From Trissonchulus latispiculum (Eukaryota; Nematoda; Enoplea; Enoplida; Ironidae), in assembly GCA_030248195.1 (NCBI GenBank), contig JASAND010011303.1:1-64000 (forward strand): a DNA stretch of 64,000 nucleotides. Reading direction: 5' to 3'. The position numbers and the translations under genes were made by a program. How positions within the stretch are numbered: position 1 is the stretch's first letter; every line of letters starts with the position of its first letter. The notes beneath the pieces were generated by a model, which was not told where the DNA came from, did not search any database, and saw only the letters and a list, made by a program, of their open reading frames with translations. Below, piece by piece: positions 11,289 to 24,255 of the stretch.

Positions 11289-11589
11289 TGTAGATGCTGC
11301 AAATTTACAATAGTTGAAATGTGCTTCACTGTAATGTAGTAAACTATACCTGGAATACGAAAACGTTGCATTTGATATAAACTACAGCTATTTACAGCTA
11401 CAGAGAAAGATCTTGCAAAACATGCAGAGGATTGTATTATGATCTGGCACCTCAAGCGCCATGTACGGAGTGGACCACGTTAATACGTTATATCCAACGG
11501 GATTCTTTAATGAAGGGAAAAAGCAGAGCGTTCACAGATTTGAGTGTGACAGTTTACACTTGGGACATTAACCATCAATGAACAGCTGC

Positions 11590-12140
11590 ACGTTAACAAC
11601 CTGTGTAGTGGAAAGTTTCTGGTTTTCAACTGTTGCCATCAAGACAACATTATAAAAAGACAGATTGTAATTGGCTTAATCTAAGCCACACCAGGTAGGT
11701 AGTCTTTAACGGTTGGCATTTCTCAGAGGGGCGAAACAAAGGTTCATTTTTCAAACGATGGCATGTTTTTCCCAAGAACAGAGAAGGAGAACGTGCCATT
11801 AACGACATGTGCCCGATGGGTTGAAGTAGCTGGCAATCTCATCAACTAAAAGGGTCAATAAAACATTTTGATTCATGTCAGTTTATTTGAAAAGAAACCA
11901 TAAATTGGATATATAATTCTCATCTTACAAATAAAAAGGTCATATGTTGCTTACAGTTACACCTATCTTTTTTCTGATTAGAACGTGGATAATAAAAATA
12001 ATAAACTTGTAAAGCGAAATGATGGAGGTTGAGAAGCAAGTTGGACACTTTTAATCTTTGAGTTAGCCAATGTATTTGGAATTGAACTGAATTCGTTGAG
12101 TAAGACATTACTATTCTCAATGGCTGACACGATCAAGTAC
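11590..12140. other. Intergenic stretch, nothing recognised
   Basis: AT-rich sequence with an AATAAA on the plus strand near 11858. Overlapping short open frames on the minus strand (12166-11920) show no motif or coding bias. Confidence 0.35.
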
Positions 12141-12144
12141 AGAA

Positions 12145-13065
12145 CACGCATGGGCAATGCCTGCACAACCCCTGCGCATGTGCAGGCTAGGAAGAATTTA
12201 CCCCCGCGCAGTGCGCAGCAAAAATTTTGCCCCCGCGCAGCAATCTTTCTACACGTTTACATTTTGACGTTTTACACGTTTTACATTTGTGTTTACCCTT
12301 TTTTACGTCTTAGAATCAGCACTTGTGCATTAGAAATAAATATAATGGTTTTTGCAATGAACGTTTAGCAAAAATTTGTACTTTGCCCGACTTTGACGGC
12401 TTGTAACTTTTTCTGGGTGCATCGGGGACCCTTCGATGACGATTATGAAATGTAGAGCAATTAATTCTCTATCGATATGTGGCACTCCCATTTCTCTAGG
12501 TGGTCTCAGTAAAAAACGGCAGCCAAAAAGGTAAAACTGGTCATTCTCAACCGCTTTCCCTGAGAAGTCTTGGGCAGTAAAGGCTTAATGTTTCCCAGCT
12601 GGATCTGTTTCTAATACTTTGTACACTGATTTTTGCCAAACCATAAGGTTGCAAAACTGTCCCCCACTATCAGTTTGGTTAAAATGCCAACTGTATGCCC
12701 GACGCAAATATTTGATTGTTTCCACCAAGGCTTTTTCCAGCTCTATAAGGGCTCCATCAAATCAAACCCCCACTGCTTTCTCAACTGTCAAAATTATTTG
12801 TCATTGCTTCGGCTGTTGACAACTAATTATATATAACTTGGTTACCTAATAAAGCGAGTTGAATTTTGGGATGAAATATAACTGCATTCTTAAAATTCCC
12901 TTGCTATATTAAATCTTTCCGTCAAAGGGGCTTGAAAGATGTGTGACAAAAACACAGGTTTGTAAAAACCATAGTCGACACATATAGTGAAAGTTAAAAT
13001 TTGACCCCCCGCGCAGTGAGGTCGAAGTCTGTGCAGGCTAGAGCCAAGTTCATTGCCCATGTATG
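12145..13065. mobile_element. Non-autonomous hAT-like element, 921 bp
   Basis: A perfect 8-bp direct repeat GTACAGAA (12137-12144 and 13066-13073) flanks inverted ends CACGCATGGGCAATG and CATTGCCCATGTATG, which match at 13 of 15 positions. CCCCGCGCAGTG-type tracts and GTGCAGGCTAG copies sit just inside both ends. The interior has no long open frame. The 8-bp duplication and TIRs fit hAT. Confidence 0.75.
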
Positions 13066-13646
13066 GTACAGAAGTGATAAATAAATAAATTTCTATTGTA
13101 GGGTTATTATAGGGTATATTGTTGGTACATACAAGTAAGTCTTAATGCTTAATTTGTCAGACTTAACAGACCAATAATTATTTTTCTATCTTGTTATCCG
13201 CAAAGTTTACGCATTCTAATTTTCTCATGCAGTATTACCTATTATGCCAAACACTTTAACCATGTGGGTGTTGGGAGTAGTCCCACAATTTTCAATTCTT
13301 TTTCTTTATTTGGTTTCAAGTCTATCCCGTTATCCTCCCGCCCAAATGCTAAAACTTGATGAATAGAGATTTTGCCAAGAATGTCACAAGATCACCAAGA
13401 AACCACTGCTTCCCACGGCTAATTATGCATGGGTGTTTCTAACCGAATGTTCGAACTAAGCAAGAGTATGGCTACTTATGATTTGAACATTGAATACCTA
13501 CATAACGATAATTCTAGCAAAATTGTTGAAGGACATGCTCATATATTGTACCGTGTCAGCCTTGTGTCCACTACAGTTGACCGCTCGTCAAGCTCTGACA
13601 CTGACTCCCATTGATACGCTAGTAAGTTTTTCACTGATCCCTGCTA

Positions 13647-13651
<5 letters not shown>

Positions 13652-13679
<28 letters not shown>
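13652..13679. repeat. (TC)14 microsatellite
   Basis: An uninterrupted TC run in otherwise non-repetitive DNA. The short open frames at 13429-13705 end in or cross this run and are not supported as genes. Confidence 0.9.
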
Positions 13680-13682
<3 letters not shown>

Positions 13683-14505
13683 TGTCTAAGACAACCGCAT
13701 CATAGTCGGACCCGTCCGGCTGTAGATGCTTCGACGGCAGAGGAAGATGCCCATGAAAGCGTATACGGACTATGACAACCCCTGAGGGAGAGAGGGAGGG
13801 AGTGCCATTGAAGGATTATGTTGAGATGGGATTACCAGAGATTACGGGAAGTAGGAGGCGAACTGACAGGTTCAAAACTCAAACCTGTTTTCATACGACG
13901 ATACGCTTACAATACCAGTTTGATTTCGATTTAGTCGATAATTAAGATGTACAGGAATGCTTTCTTTTGTTATATATCAGAGTAAGTTTGGACTCTTGAA
14001 GAATACAACGCTGAATAAATTATAACCATTAAACAGAGTCAAAAATCTCAGAAAGTAAACAGTTGAAAGACTAATAATTTCAGAAAGTGTTAGCCCTTTA
14101 ATGGGCGCTGCCTTGACTTTTTTCATGCACTTGGCAGCTACTGCTTGAAACGTTTTTCAGGAAAGTTGGCAACTCTCACTTGACGTATGACACTTTCAGA
14201 ATAAATGATGTCTTCAAAGTTATGGCTACTTAAACTCGGAGCAGCTGATGAAAATCCACAGATTTGCATAACTAACACAATTTCTCCTTCACCTCATGCC
14301 AGAATGATCCAATTTGAAAAGCCCGCTCATGCAATATATTAGAGTGATTCAGTAACCCATATTAGAGTGATTCAGTAACCCTTATTTTGGCATTTGAAAA
14401 TTTCACCAAATCATAAAATGATTTTACATATTGACTCATTCGTGCAAGGTCAGCCAACAGCATCCACTTCAAGTTTCTGTGGAATTTCACTTCCCGTTTC
14501 TCTGT

Positions 14506-15531
14506 TTATCGGTTGTGGTTAAGTGCGGGGTCCGTTTCAAACGTTGAGGTTCTTTGAAGAACCAAGGATTCAGTTTCCTAATAATTCAGTTTTATAATAA
14601 GAGGAAAAGAAACATACCTTCCGGATTCGTTCTAATCCCACCTCATCTGCGATAGAAGCTCGGAGTGGCGAAAAATGCTGTTCCTTTATGCTCACTATGA
14701 TTGAGCGAGTACTGAACGTCTTACGACTACGAGTTACTATAGGGGCCCACGGGCGTTGTTTTCGGATCTGCAAAATTTAGATATTATTTTTGTAATCCAA
14801 AGAGTCTACCCGTCAAAAAGAACTGCCGGTGGGCGACTTTTGGAAACAAGTTTACGGTTTTAGTTTTGACAACTTTCGATAAATTCACTAAATTTATCTG
14901 CACAGCAGACTCCTCAACCAATGACAGTTTTCCGCCGAGTAATCCAAAGAAAATGTCATTGACTCTGAACCAGGAAATGTAGCTTTAGCTTAATCACTTC
15001 AGAAATTTATGATTTTGTAATTCGTGACAGAGTCATTTGATAACCACACAATGCCCGAAAAAATGCCCATGGGCGTTTCATCGGATGAGCCACGGTGGCA
15101 TTATGAGGTGGCGAGGGTTTAGAAATGTTTTATCAAATTGTATTCAGCTGCAAAGTTCCATCATATCATATCATATCATATCATATCATATCATATCATC
15201 CAGTGGGTGGGATGGATGTTTGATTAGCTTGCCTTGAAAATTTTAACACTACCATAAGATATGACGTGTACTCCGTCAAAATGAATTAAGACAAACAAAG
15301 GAAAACCAAAGAAAAACATTCCGGCCCCTTTCAAACACAGAGGTTGTACTAATGCAGTATGCAGAACACAACGTTCAGCATTAGTTTTTCTGTGTGGGCA
15401 AAATGTAATGCTAAACAACCAGATTCTATGTAAATAGTCCTGACTCCAGGAACAACAATCTTTGCTGAATCTATAATGTTGAGCTTTACCAAACTCCAAC
15501 AGAGTGAGAATAAGAAATTTTGTAACTGCAT
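14506..15531 (-). CDS. Tentative four-exon gene for a small basic secreted protein
   Basis: Proposed exons on the minus strand are 15531-15490, 14897-14856, 14767-14618 and 14577-14506. Every junction is GT-AG and every intron is phase 0. The last intron is only 40 bp. The total is 306 nt, 101 codons plus stop. Residues 1-20 (MQLQNFLFSLCWSLINLVNL) are hydrophobic and could be a signal peptide. The remainder is basic in its first part (KVVKTKT, IRKQRPW, TRSRKTF) and has no cysteine pattern or known domain. The 150-nt exon is the strongest piece: only one frame is open and both splice sites are good. The first two exons are weaker, since a 592-bp intron with an ATATC repeat separates them. I do not recognise the protein. 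Confidence 0.4.
15161..15199. repeat. (ATATC)n minisatellite
   Basis: Near-perfect pentamer array TCATA repeated about eight times inside the proposed first intron of the small basic protein gene. Confidence 0.9.
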
Positions 15532-15549
15532 GAAATATTCATCTGTTTT

Positions 15550-17280
15550 TCCAAAACAGCGTAAACCTGACTAACTGTTTTCCACTGTATTCCGTTCGAC
15601 CATCGGGGCAAACACGAAAAATCACTAATTAAATTATGAAAGAAGGACGCTTACTGTATGATTCTTATCTGAAAGCTTCGTTTACACTTTTGAGTATTCA
15701 AATTGTACTATGTAATAGACATTTGGTATGCCTAAAATCATCCTCTACCAATCGTAAAGACCAAGTATATAAGTATGTACCTACTGAAAGTATTTCATTC
15801 GATCCTGTAGGAATAAAGCACGGAATGTGAATAGATTAAGTATATGTAGAACTCTTAACGGGAACAGAACACCGATACCGAAATTGGTAAATCAGCTGTG
15901 TGTTTGCAGTTTCAGCAAGGCAAATTAGTATATTAGCTTGCTGTTCTTCGGCAGGGTAGAAAATGGACAGAAAACTGAACGCAGTGATTGGCGCCCGACT
16001 GGAGCTGCATTCAAGCAAGCACTTGCAAGCAACATGTAATTTTGGTAGACGATTAGTGACTTGACATTTTACTGGTTATATTCATAACACCTCCGTGCCT
16101 TAGAACGATTAGAAGGCCGGTTTCGGAGGTTCAACCAACCGACAACACCGGTCGAAAAAATTTTACTGATGAAACAACAGCAGCAAAAATGTGCTCACTA
16201 CTCAGTCAGTGTAACTCATGTGCACAAATGTGTAACTTATAATAATGCAGTCATGTCGTGCACAATTTGAGGCATGAAACTACAACTAGCTAAAAAGGAT
16301 CTTAGATTTATGTATTATACATTAAGTTTATCTTTTTGGCTACAAATCCCGCAGTTATCAGCAGCAGATAATGCAGTGTTAGCATTCACCATATACTATG
16401 TTGACAATGCACAGAGCTCAAAGGTTAGGTTTGAGCTAACGAGCCAGACTTCTAAAACCAACTACCTCCTTTCATTAGGGTTGCTGAGATACAAGAACTT
16501 AAAGAAAACTGATGTCCACAAACGAACTTTTTAAGGCGAGTATAACTAGGTATTTGTATAGCATTGGGTATGCAAAAAGTTTCTAACCAAAGCTGGATAA
16601 TTTTAATGAATATTAGCCTTGATAAAAGATCAGATACGGGCCTGCGAAAATGTATGCTCAGAATTAGATTGTTCACCAACTTACGACAAGACTTAAGCAG
16701 ATGAGACCTTTCACTTTATTGGAGCTTTATTCACACTATAAGCATTAAAGTTTGTCAATGAACACACTAGGCCGTGAGCAGTTTAGAAGAGAAATTAAAT
16801 CGTCTTGACGTAGAATTAGATTTCCTGGACATCACAGATTTTGTGCCGAAGTTTGTCGACAAGCGTTACTAAACACATCCAAAGAAGATTTTGCAGAGAT
16901 GCGTGCACTAATATAAAAAGTGCCACCAGGGCGATCCTCGGGCGGATCGCCGTGCGTACATCAGACTCAAGAAAACCTCACCCACAAATCAATACCAGCT
17001 CGAAGTGGTACTGTGGGTGGGTACGCTCACTCGCTGGCTGTTTACGTACTCAAGGGGGGCGCGTGCATTACAGGGAACGGTTCTGCTGAATTCATTCCCC
17101 AACAAATACTGTTTCAAACCTTCGGGAAAGGTAGTTGATGTTAAATAAATGTGCTAAATGTGAAGAATACAGTGCTTGGCTTGCGACGTAGCCAACAGGG
17201 GGATAAATTGACATTTTCAAAACGGTGTCATTCGTTAACGGCTGAATAAAATTTGTTGAACTTTTGCACAAATTTGTCCA
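15550..17280. other. Stretch without a supported gene
   Basis: Several 60-90 codon open frames on both strands (for example 16274-16534, plus) have no domain, poly(A) signal or consistent splice sites. A run of TTG units at 17283-17303 ends the region. Confidence 0.35.
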
Positions 17281-17312
17281 AATGTTGTTGTTGTTGTTGT
17301 TGTTCCACAAAT

Positions 17313-17830
17313 GTTGACCAATAACTTTAAAATTTTGTATGGATGCATACTGGAGGCTGATGAATAAAAAAATTTAAAAATTTAAAAATTTAGAAAAGAT
17401 TTTAAATTTTAAGTTGAAAAGGGAGGAGAAAAGGGATCAAAAACATTTTTGTCCCCGAATTTGCTGAAAACTTGCACACAGGTGTTTTCTGGGGCGCTGA
17501 GCACGAATCTGACATCCGTTTTTCGATTTAGTTTAGCGTTTTTCGATTTCGTTGGCTCAGGATAAGCTTACATCTTAAGCTATTAACTTTAGCTCATATT
17601 AAGCTAACTTAAAGCTTTATCGAAACATGGATTTCAGATTCGTGTTCAACTCGCCAGAAAACCCTGACTGCAAGTTTTAAGCAAATTCAAAGTAAAAATT
17701 ATAATCACCTTGGTCCTCTTTACCAATTTAAAATTTAAAATTTTTAAATTCATTAGCCTACAGCATGCATCCATACAAAACTATAAAGTTATGGGTCAAG
17801 AAATCAAAAGTTAAGGCTAAGGAGAATTGT
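17313..17830. repeat. Fold-back element, degraded copy (family also at 38.9 and 61.6 kb)
   Basis: The left arm starts near ATAACTTTAAAATTTTGTATGG, and the right arm carries the inverse CCATACAAAACTATAAAGTTAT. A central pair of AAGCTTA-rich inverted blocks is flanked by GAGCACGAATCTGACATCCG and its inverse. The outermost 20 bp seen in the 38.9-kb copy are missing on the left. No coding frame. Confidence 0.6.
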
Positions 17831-18499
17831 GCACGAGTCCCGTAACGTTTATGAGAAAATCAAAATAGAAGATTTCGTAATAGTTGCTTCCATACATATT
17901 AGGATTATTAGGATTTCTACAAGTTACACAATGCGTTTGATAAAATAATATTCAGTCATACATGTGCTTGGGGGTTGTACGGTTCCCTCCTCCCCCGCAC
18001 CATGCCAGGGGCTCCCCACCCGTTGGTCGGTCACCGCCCCAGAATCCAGTTTTTTCGGTTTTTTGGGCAAATAAAACCATAAAAAAGGCTGTTTACCGGA
18101 AGTTTGCATCCGCCTGTTCGCCCCTCCCCGATAAGATTCCCGTCCGGCACATATCTGCTCACAGGTAACACAAAACAACCATTTTAAACATTAAAGATTT
18201 CATTCTTGTATGATCTGATTTTACTTTGCCATGCGCGAAAGGAATGTAAATTGCCAATGTAAATTAGCTATATCTATAACTGCCCGTAACTTAGATAGAA
18301 ACAACATAGAGATATGCACATAATTTTAAAGCTCTTTTTCCGCTCTTAGTACATTCGAGTTTATCATCTGAAGCTTAAATAAAATTTCGAATTTTTAAAC
18401 CAGCTAGCTATCCTATAGGTTCTGTGCTACCGAAATTTTCTCAAAACATACTGAATCAATCAAGGTTGATTCAGTAGATCCCACCCCAAGCTTGGAAGC

Positions 18500-18680
18500 A
18501 CAAGCTGTATGTTTTTTCCGTACGCCCCACTCCAGTTGGATGTGCACCGGTTAGGAGTAGTGTCAGCCACGATAATTTTAAATTTTGACTATTCCATTCG
18601 AAGGCGACCGCCCCTTAACTGTCGGACAATTAATTGACATAGGCGGGAAGGGGGATTGCTGAAGTCCGTGCCAGCTAGCC
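18500..18680. repeat. Dispersed repeat, related copy at 62.75-62.98 kb
   Basis: TTTTTTCCG, CAGTTGG, CCGGTTAG and GTAGTGTCAGC occur in the same order and spacing here and near 62748-62802, and both copies continue into GGCGACCGCCCC/GGCGGCCGCCC-type sequence. Long open frames on the minus strand cross both copies, but no family could be named. Confidence 0.4.
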
Positions 18681-18999
18681 CGTTTGAACAACAAACATTG
18701 TAATTTTGTTGAGGGATCCTTAGGATCCAATGTCTCATGTTTGCGGCCGATTGATGCAGATAGTACATTCTCCCAATCTGATCAGCTTTTTGTGTTGCGT
18801 AGAGCCTTACAGCCGTGACGTGGTAAATATTTAAAACAAATTTTAATAAGACAGAGACCCGGGGGGCCTTTTTCACCCCCAAGCCTTGTGTCTTTAATAG
18901 AAAAAATTAAACTAACATACTTTGGGTTTGTGCTTACCACTCGCCTGGTAACCCCTGGCGAGCGAGGGGGGCTCCTGGATAGGTGTGGTATGCTGTTGC

Positions 19000-19130
19000 T
19001 GTTGTGGCAGTTGCAGCTGTTGGTGTTAATGCTGGTGCTGTTGATGTTGCTTTTGTTGCTGCTGTTGCTGATGTTGATACAGGAGCTATTGGTGCTGTTG
19101 GTGCTGAAGTTGTTGCCGATGTTGTTGCTT

Positions 19131-19168
<38 letters not shown>

Positions 19169-19170
19169 GC
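19000..19170. repeat. Degenerate (GTT/GCT)n trinucleotide tract
   Basis: Mixed TTG, CTG and GTT units ending in a pure TTG run at about 19127-19170. All frames here read as low-complexity Leu, Val or Cys runs and are not genes. No gene was recognised in the neighbouring 17.8-20.1 kb. Confidence 0.8.
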
Positions 19171-20406
19171 TGTTTTTGTCGTGACTGTTGGTCCAAGGCG
19201 AGGCGGGGGCTTGAAGTGGATGGCTGTAAAGATGGTACGAAATTATTAGAATTTTGCAGGATGTCTACAAAACTTTGCAGCCATCCCCTTCAAGCGCTGG
19301 ATGCAATCTGTAAGCATGAGTTTTCCAACTCCATTTCTGGATCAAGCTGTATGTGCGTGTTTGTGTGTTAGTTCCAAGTTTTAGCTAGCAAACAAAGCGG
19401 GCGAATTTGCTTTGTTAACCAGAGCTTGATTTGCGGGAAAGGGGGTCAGTTTGTTTGTTCGCGTGCAGAGCATAGTTTTTGCAGTCAGACCCAGGCCCAG
19501 AAATTGAAATGTTGGAGCTGAAGTATGTGTAATGAACTGACTGACCTGGAGACTTCTTTTGCTTTCAAAATGATTGATTTAATATGATTTGCTATTAAAC
19601 CGTGTTGGCTTACTTTACTTGCTTAGGTCAGACAAGTTCTAATTACACAGAAGGTCGGCGCGTTTGCCTAGTTAGACAAACTTATGTACTAGATTCCCGA
19701 AAGGTGGTTTGCCAAAATCGGGGATCTCTACAGCCAACCTGGTTAGGGGTACTACTGTGAGTTCGTTTAGTCTATAAACAACAGCGAATGGCGAGAGGGG
19801 TCGATTCTCGCTCTATTTGTTCACTGCCGAAATCAAATAGAGGGCCTTGACACGCTGATCAGAGGCACAAACTTAGGTCTTCTCTTCTATGAGAGGTTCT
19901 AGTCAGATCTCTTGCAGAAATCTGGGAAAACTTACTGTTTATACGGAAGATCACAGCCGGATCTGTAGGTCACTGGTCCACAGTCTCGTGTAAACACTGC
20001 ACTCTGTTTAATGTTCTTACGACAATTACTGACAAACCGATTACTAGATAAAATAATGATAATAGCAATTTTAATATTGAAATAATATAATGAAGTGCTA
20101 AATACAAGTATATTGACAATTACTATTCACAGTCAATATACCAGAGTTGCCAGACTTTCTGTAGGGACGGTTTTGATTAATCTTAAATTAGCTTTACCCC
20201 AAATGGTATATGAGGTTACGCACGTTCAGCCAAGGACTAGACTCTTCTTCAGGTTACTGTAATTTCTCTACTCCGACGGTGATCCGATTCTATAAACTAA
20301 CTCACTTCAACTACTGGTGTCCTATGTGCTTTATGTGCGTGTTATGCTGGTGCACTCTCTCTTTATCTGTCCTTTACAGTACCAAAGGACCAAAAACCAA
20401 TATTAA

Positions 20407-20422
20407 TTAATAATAATAATAG

Positions 20423-20512
<90 letters not shown>
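20407..20512. repeat. (AAT)n microsatellite, about 105 bp
   Basis: Nearly pure AAT array inside the large element, about 270 bp from its left end. Confidence 0.95.
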
Positions 20513-20513
<1 letters not shown>

Positions 20514-23500
20514 AATTGAGGGTGGGCTCGGACTTTGGGTGAGCTCCCAGTTGCTGTAAAGTAGTCACAAGGACTCCACAGCCCACTTTAGAGATTGCTA
20601 TCGGAAAGGTTCCTGCAGATCAACTCCAGTTCAGGAGGATCAGACAATACATGGTTAGGAGAGGTTGGGGTGATGCTGATGGTGATGATTTAAAATTAAA
20701 CAATTAAGTTAAAGTTCTAATAAGTTTAGATCTGTCTTCTGTTGTTTCTTCTCCACTAATAGTTTCTTAAGATCAGATAGTAACTGAACTTTTAAAGCAG
20801 AGCAATGGGGATATCCACCCCCACTAGTGTAAGTAGAACGGAGATCATCATTTTCAATTAATTAGAAGTTGAAATAAGGTTGTAAGGTTCAAGATTACAA
20901 TGTTCGAGAATCAGGAGAAAACTTCCGGTTTACGGACAATTTCACAGTTTTACAATAGGTTTTAAACACCACAAATGATTCTGATGCCGGTACGAATTGT
21001 CTCTGCCTCAAAGATCCTGTTACACTTCCAAATAGACTAGATCACCTACAGCTAATAGATCCAACAATTGATTCCACTGATACGAATTGACTGAGCACTT
21101 CCGGCTCTCGAATACTGATTCCAATAGATTATTCACGAATATCTCTCCAGAGGCACGACAGACTAATTCAGGCAGGAGATCTTTCGACTTCGCACCTGAA
21201 TCAAATGGGTTAAAACCCATTAATGCATAGTTATGGTGCCGGAATCGAACCCAGCAACCATTATTCACTCTTTTGGCTTTCGGATCTTGAATATGAACTT
21301 GTGATATCGAAACTGTCAAAACGTTTAGAACTGGTCACATATTAGGCGGCATTTTGAATGTTTTGATGTTAGTTTCTAATTTTTAAGACTAATACGCAGA
21401 ATGTGATATTTCAGCCAATTTCCTGCAATGTGGTGCAGAAAATTGTGATTAAAGCATACTTCTGTAACATACATTCTGCTTCTGCACTGTCTTGAACTGT
21501 AATACTAAATTCAACTAATTTCGGTTTCTGACTGCGAGCAGGAGCCCGTTTCTTAGACCAATTGACGATTGCAGCAGTAAATTGTCTATTGAACAGAAAA
21601 GATGCTATAATTGCAGATCCAGATAGTTTAGGACGATTTCTGGTCCCAAACTGCAGGAAATTACCCATTTCCCGCATAACCGATTCATAACTTTGATATC
21701 GACATTAGATTGAAAATTCGTGCATAAACGTCAATTTTGCTGCTATTGGAAGATAGCCGGGTACATATTAATTATTAATCGTACGCAACTGATTAATCGT
21801 ATACATTATTCCTGGGTTACTATTTCCTTCTGCATATAGCTGTTCAAAGTGCTTGCTCATCCTTTATGTTTTAAACCACCTGTCAAAGCGCCATGCTTGC
21901 AGTAATGGATTTAGTTCCATTTTTATTGGTTTATAGACCATTTTTGTGGCCTAAACCTGACGGAAGTTAAAGTGTCAAACGCAATTCCGTCCCATTGAAT
22001 GATTTCAAGAACATAGTACTGACAAACATAAAGGTCGCAATATGGCTCATTCCAGACAGGAGCTACAGTAATCACAGATTTTAGCCAGAAATCATGTTAA
22101 CCACAGCAATCAATGCAACATTTTACCTAAAACTGACTTCTTACGTATACCTAGGTAAATTTGATAAAGAATGCAGGAGATTTTAATTTCGGACGAAATG
22201 ATGTCATTATTATGTAATTCGAATTTAAGTGCAGCGTCCTTTTGTTGCGATTTGTCCGCCCTATCTCGTAAAGCTGCCTATGCGGACGAACCGAGGACTT
22301 CCTGAGTATTATCTAATGATTATGACCTAATCCGGGGTCCCCGTGACCCTAGGACTAGATTCACTACCTCATTTGCATATTTTCACTCATGCTTTAATTA
22401 TGCTGTTTGTGACCACATTCCGACACACACTCCATCCAATCGGACTCACATACACCACTAACTAAATCTAGCTCCCAATTATGTAATTTCCTGTTTATTG
22501 TCTGATTCCTAGGTAGTTATTTTGTAATGCCCGTAACACCACGGGTACTGGAACAGAGAACACACACATACATACACAAACACCTATATTTTTTACCTCC
22601 GATTGCTTCATTTAGCATATAACCATCAATTCATTACAAACTTAGCTAAAAGCGCACATTCATCAATCATACACATCCATTAACGTAACATTCATACCGT
22701 GCCACTCCTGGCATACCTATGCAGCATTTATGCAACACTTACACCCACATACTAAATTGTGGGTATTCGGGTGCCTGCTAATCAAGTCACCCTTGATCCT
22801 GCCTAATATCTCAAGATCAATCACACCCGGCAAACCTCAAGACCCCTATCGCACAAAAGGAGTTTACATGAGTTGCCTCATTTATACACTCATTTTTACA
22901 CTTTCACACACACTAGTTTGATTTTTCGTTCTCACCCTTGCAGTTCTCACAACCTTCGTCAAACAGAAGGAGTTTACGTGATCTGCATCACAATGCAAAC
23001 ACACAAAATAGGCATTCACACACTTTCACGCACCTTCTTAACTAATACCTCCTAAATGCTGAAATAAAGCATAATTACTAAACATGACTATAATCACTTA
23101 AACAATCCCTAACTACAAACTTTTCCTATTTCTAATCTAAATTCTAGGTACTTCCCTAAACTACTGATTTATGCACATTCTTGAAACTTTCTCGTCGGAG
23201 TTGCTGTTTTATTTAACTTTTTGTAAACTCTGAGACTCGGGAACTCGAATTTTAGGAAAACCTCACGTTTTCCTCACTTAAAACAAAATTTGATGGAAAT
23301 TTGCGAAAGCCTGAGTGAATAATAATTGCCAAGCAATTATTGTTAAACAAGATTACAGAAAACATATTTTAATTTACTGATCGGAGGAAGCCGGCCATTC
23401 CTCCCCAAAACTCAGAACTATTAATCAACAGGATAATGTAAAGACTCAAGATTTTTGGATTCAGTTTGAGAATAACCTATATTTTAGAAGCCTAACAATT

Positions 23501-24227
23501 TTGAAGCCGACCTAACGCTGAAAATAAAGACAATTATACAAACAGTGATTATTGAATCATTAGCGCCTTCGTTAAAGAATACGGCCGGCAACACCTTGTT
23601 ACTGGCTGTGGGGTGAAAAGATCCTTAGAACTAGCTTAATAAAATTAGGGTCGTAATTAAGGGACCCTCTATCTCAGGCTCAAAAGGTGAGGTCCCCACT
23701 CAAATCCCGTAAACTACAAAACCCCTATAGCCACGAGGGCCTTCTTCACAATGCAAAACTGGCCTCTAGGGCCGTGGCTTGGAATGATAAAAAGTTGGCC
23801 CATTGGCCGCATAAAAAATGGGCCCTGAGGCCAAAAATCACACAATATAAAAAATAGGCCCGAAGGCAAACAGTGCAAAGTTCCTAATTCTGGCCTAGGC
23901 AGTAAGTATGAGCCGAACATAAGACACCCAATGGCTCCTCAGACTGTAGGTGTTCGCGGGTATAATCTCACATCCTTTTCTCGCCCGAAGGCCAGAAAAG
24001 TTCTTATATTTTTTCCTAAAAATTTATAGTGAGCGCGCAATCCTAGGTGCTGCAAACCACAGCCCACTATAAGGATGCGCACTCGGAGAAGAAACTTTGG
24101 CCGACCGCTCTCGGTCGGCCCTCAGCGACATTGAGTGAGTCTAAAATTTTGGGACTGGGCTGACAGCTCTCTGACAGCCCAGTGACAACACGATTCCGTC
24201 GGCAAAGCTTTGAATTTAAGGCAAAGC

Positions 24228-24255
24228 TTCTAGAAAGTTCTAGAACTTTCTAGAA
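24228..24255. promoter_or_regulatory. Six-unit heat-shock element array
   Basis: TTCTAGAA occurs three times with 2-bp spacers (24228, 24238, 24248). This makes six alternating TTC/GAA units at exact 5-bp spacing, the consensus bound by HSF trimers. It lies 108 bp from the palindrome at 24099-24120. A matching four-unit array lies in copy 2 of the element. HSF binding is inference from the motif. Confidence 0.7.

Noticed and set aside
11398..11581. 61-codon frame on the plus strand after an acceptor-like TTTACAG
   Set aside because: No partner exon, and it overlaps the 5' region of the peptide gene on the other strand. No domain recognised.
14138..14244. 35-codon frame after a good acceptor, considered as last exon of the 14.5-15.5 kb gene
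   Set aside because: Its phase does not fit the phase-0 donor at 14618, and the exon at 14577-14506 fits better.
16841..17138. Overlapping plus-strand frames with GGY and GGAC motifs, considered as a protease remnant
   Set aside because: No catalytic motif, and frames and residues do not fit any family.
18888..19249. Leu- and Val-rich frames
   Set aside because: Products of the TTG/CTG trinucleotide tract.
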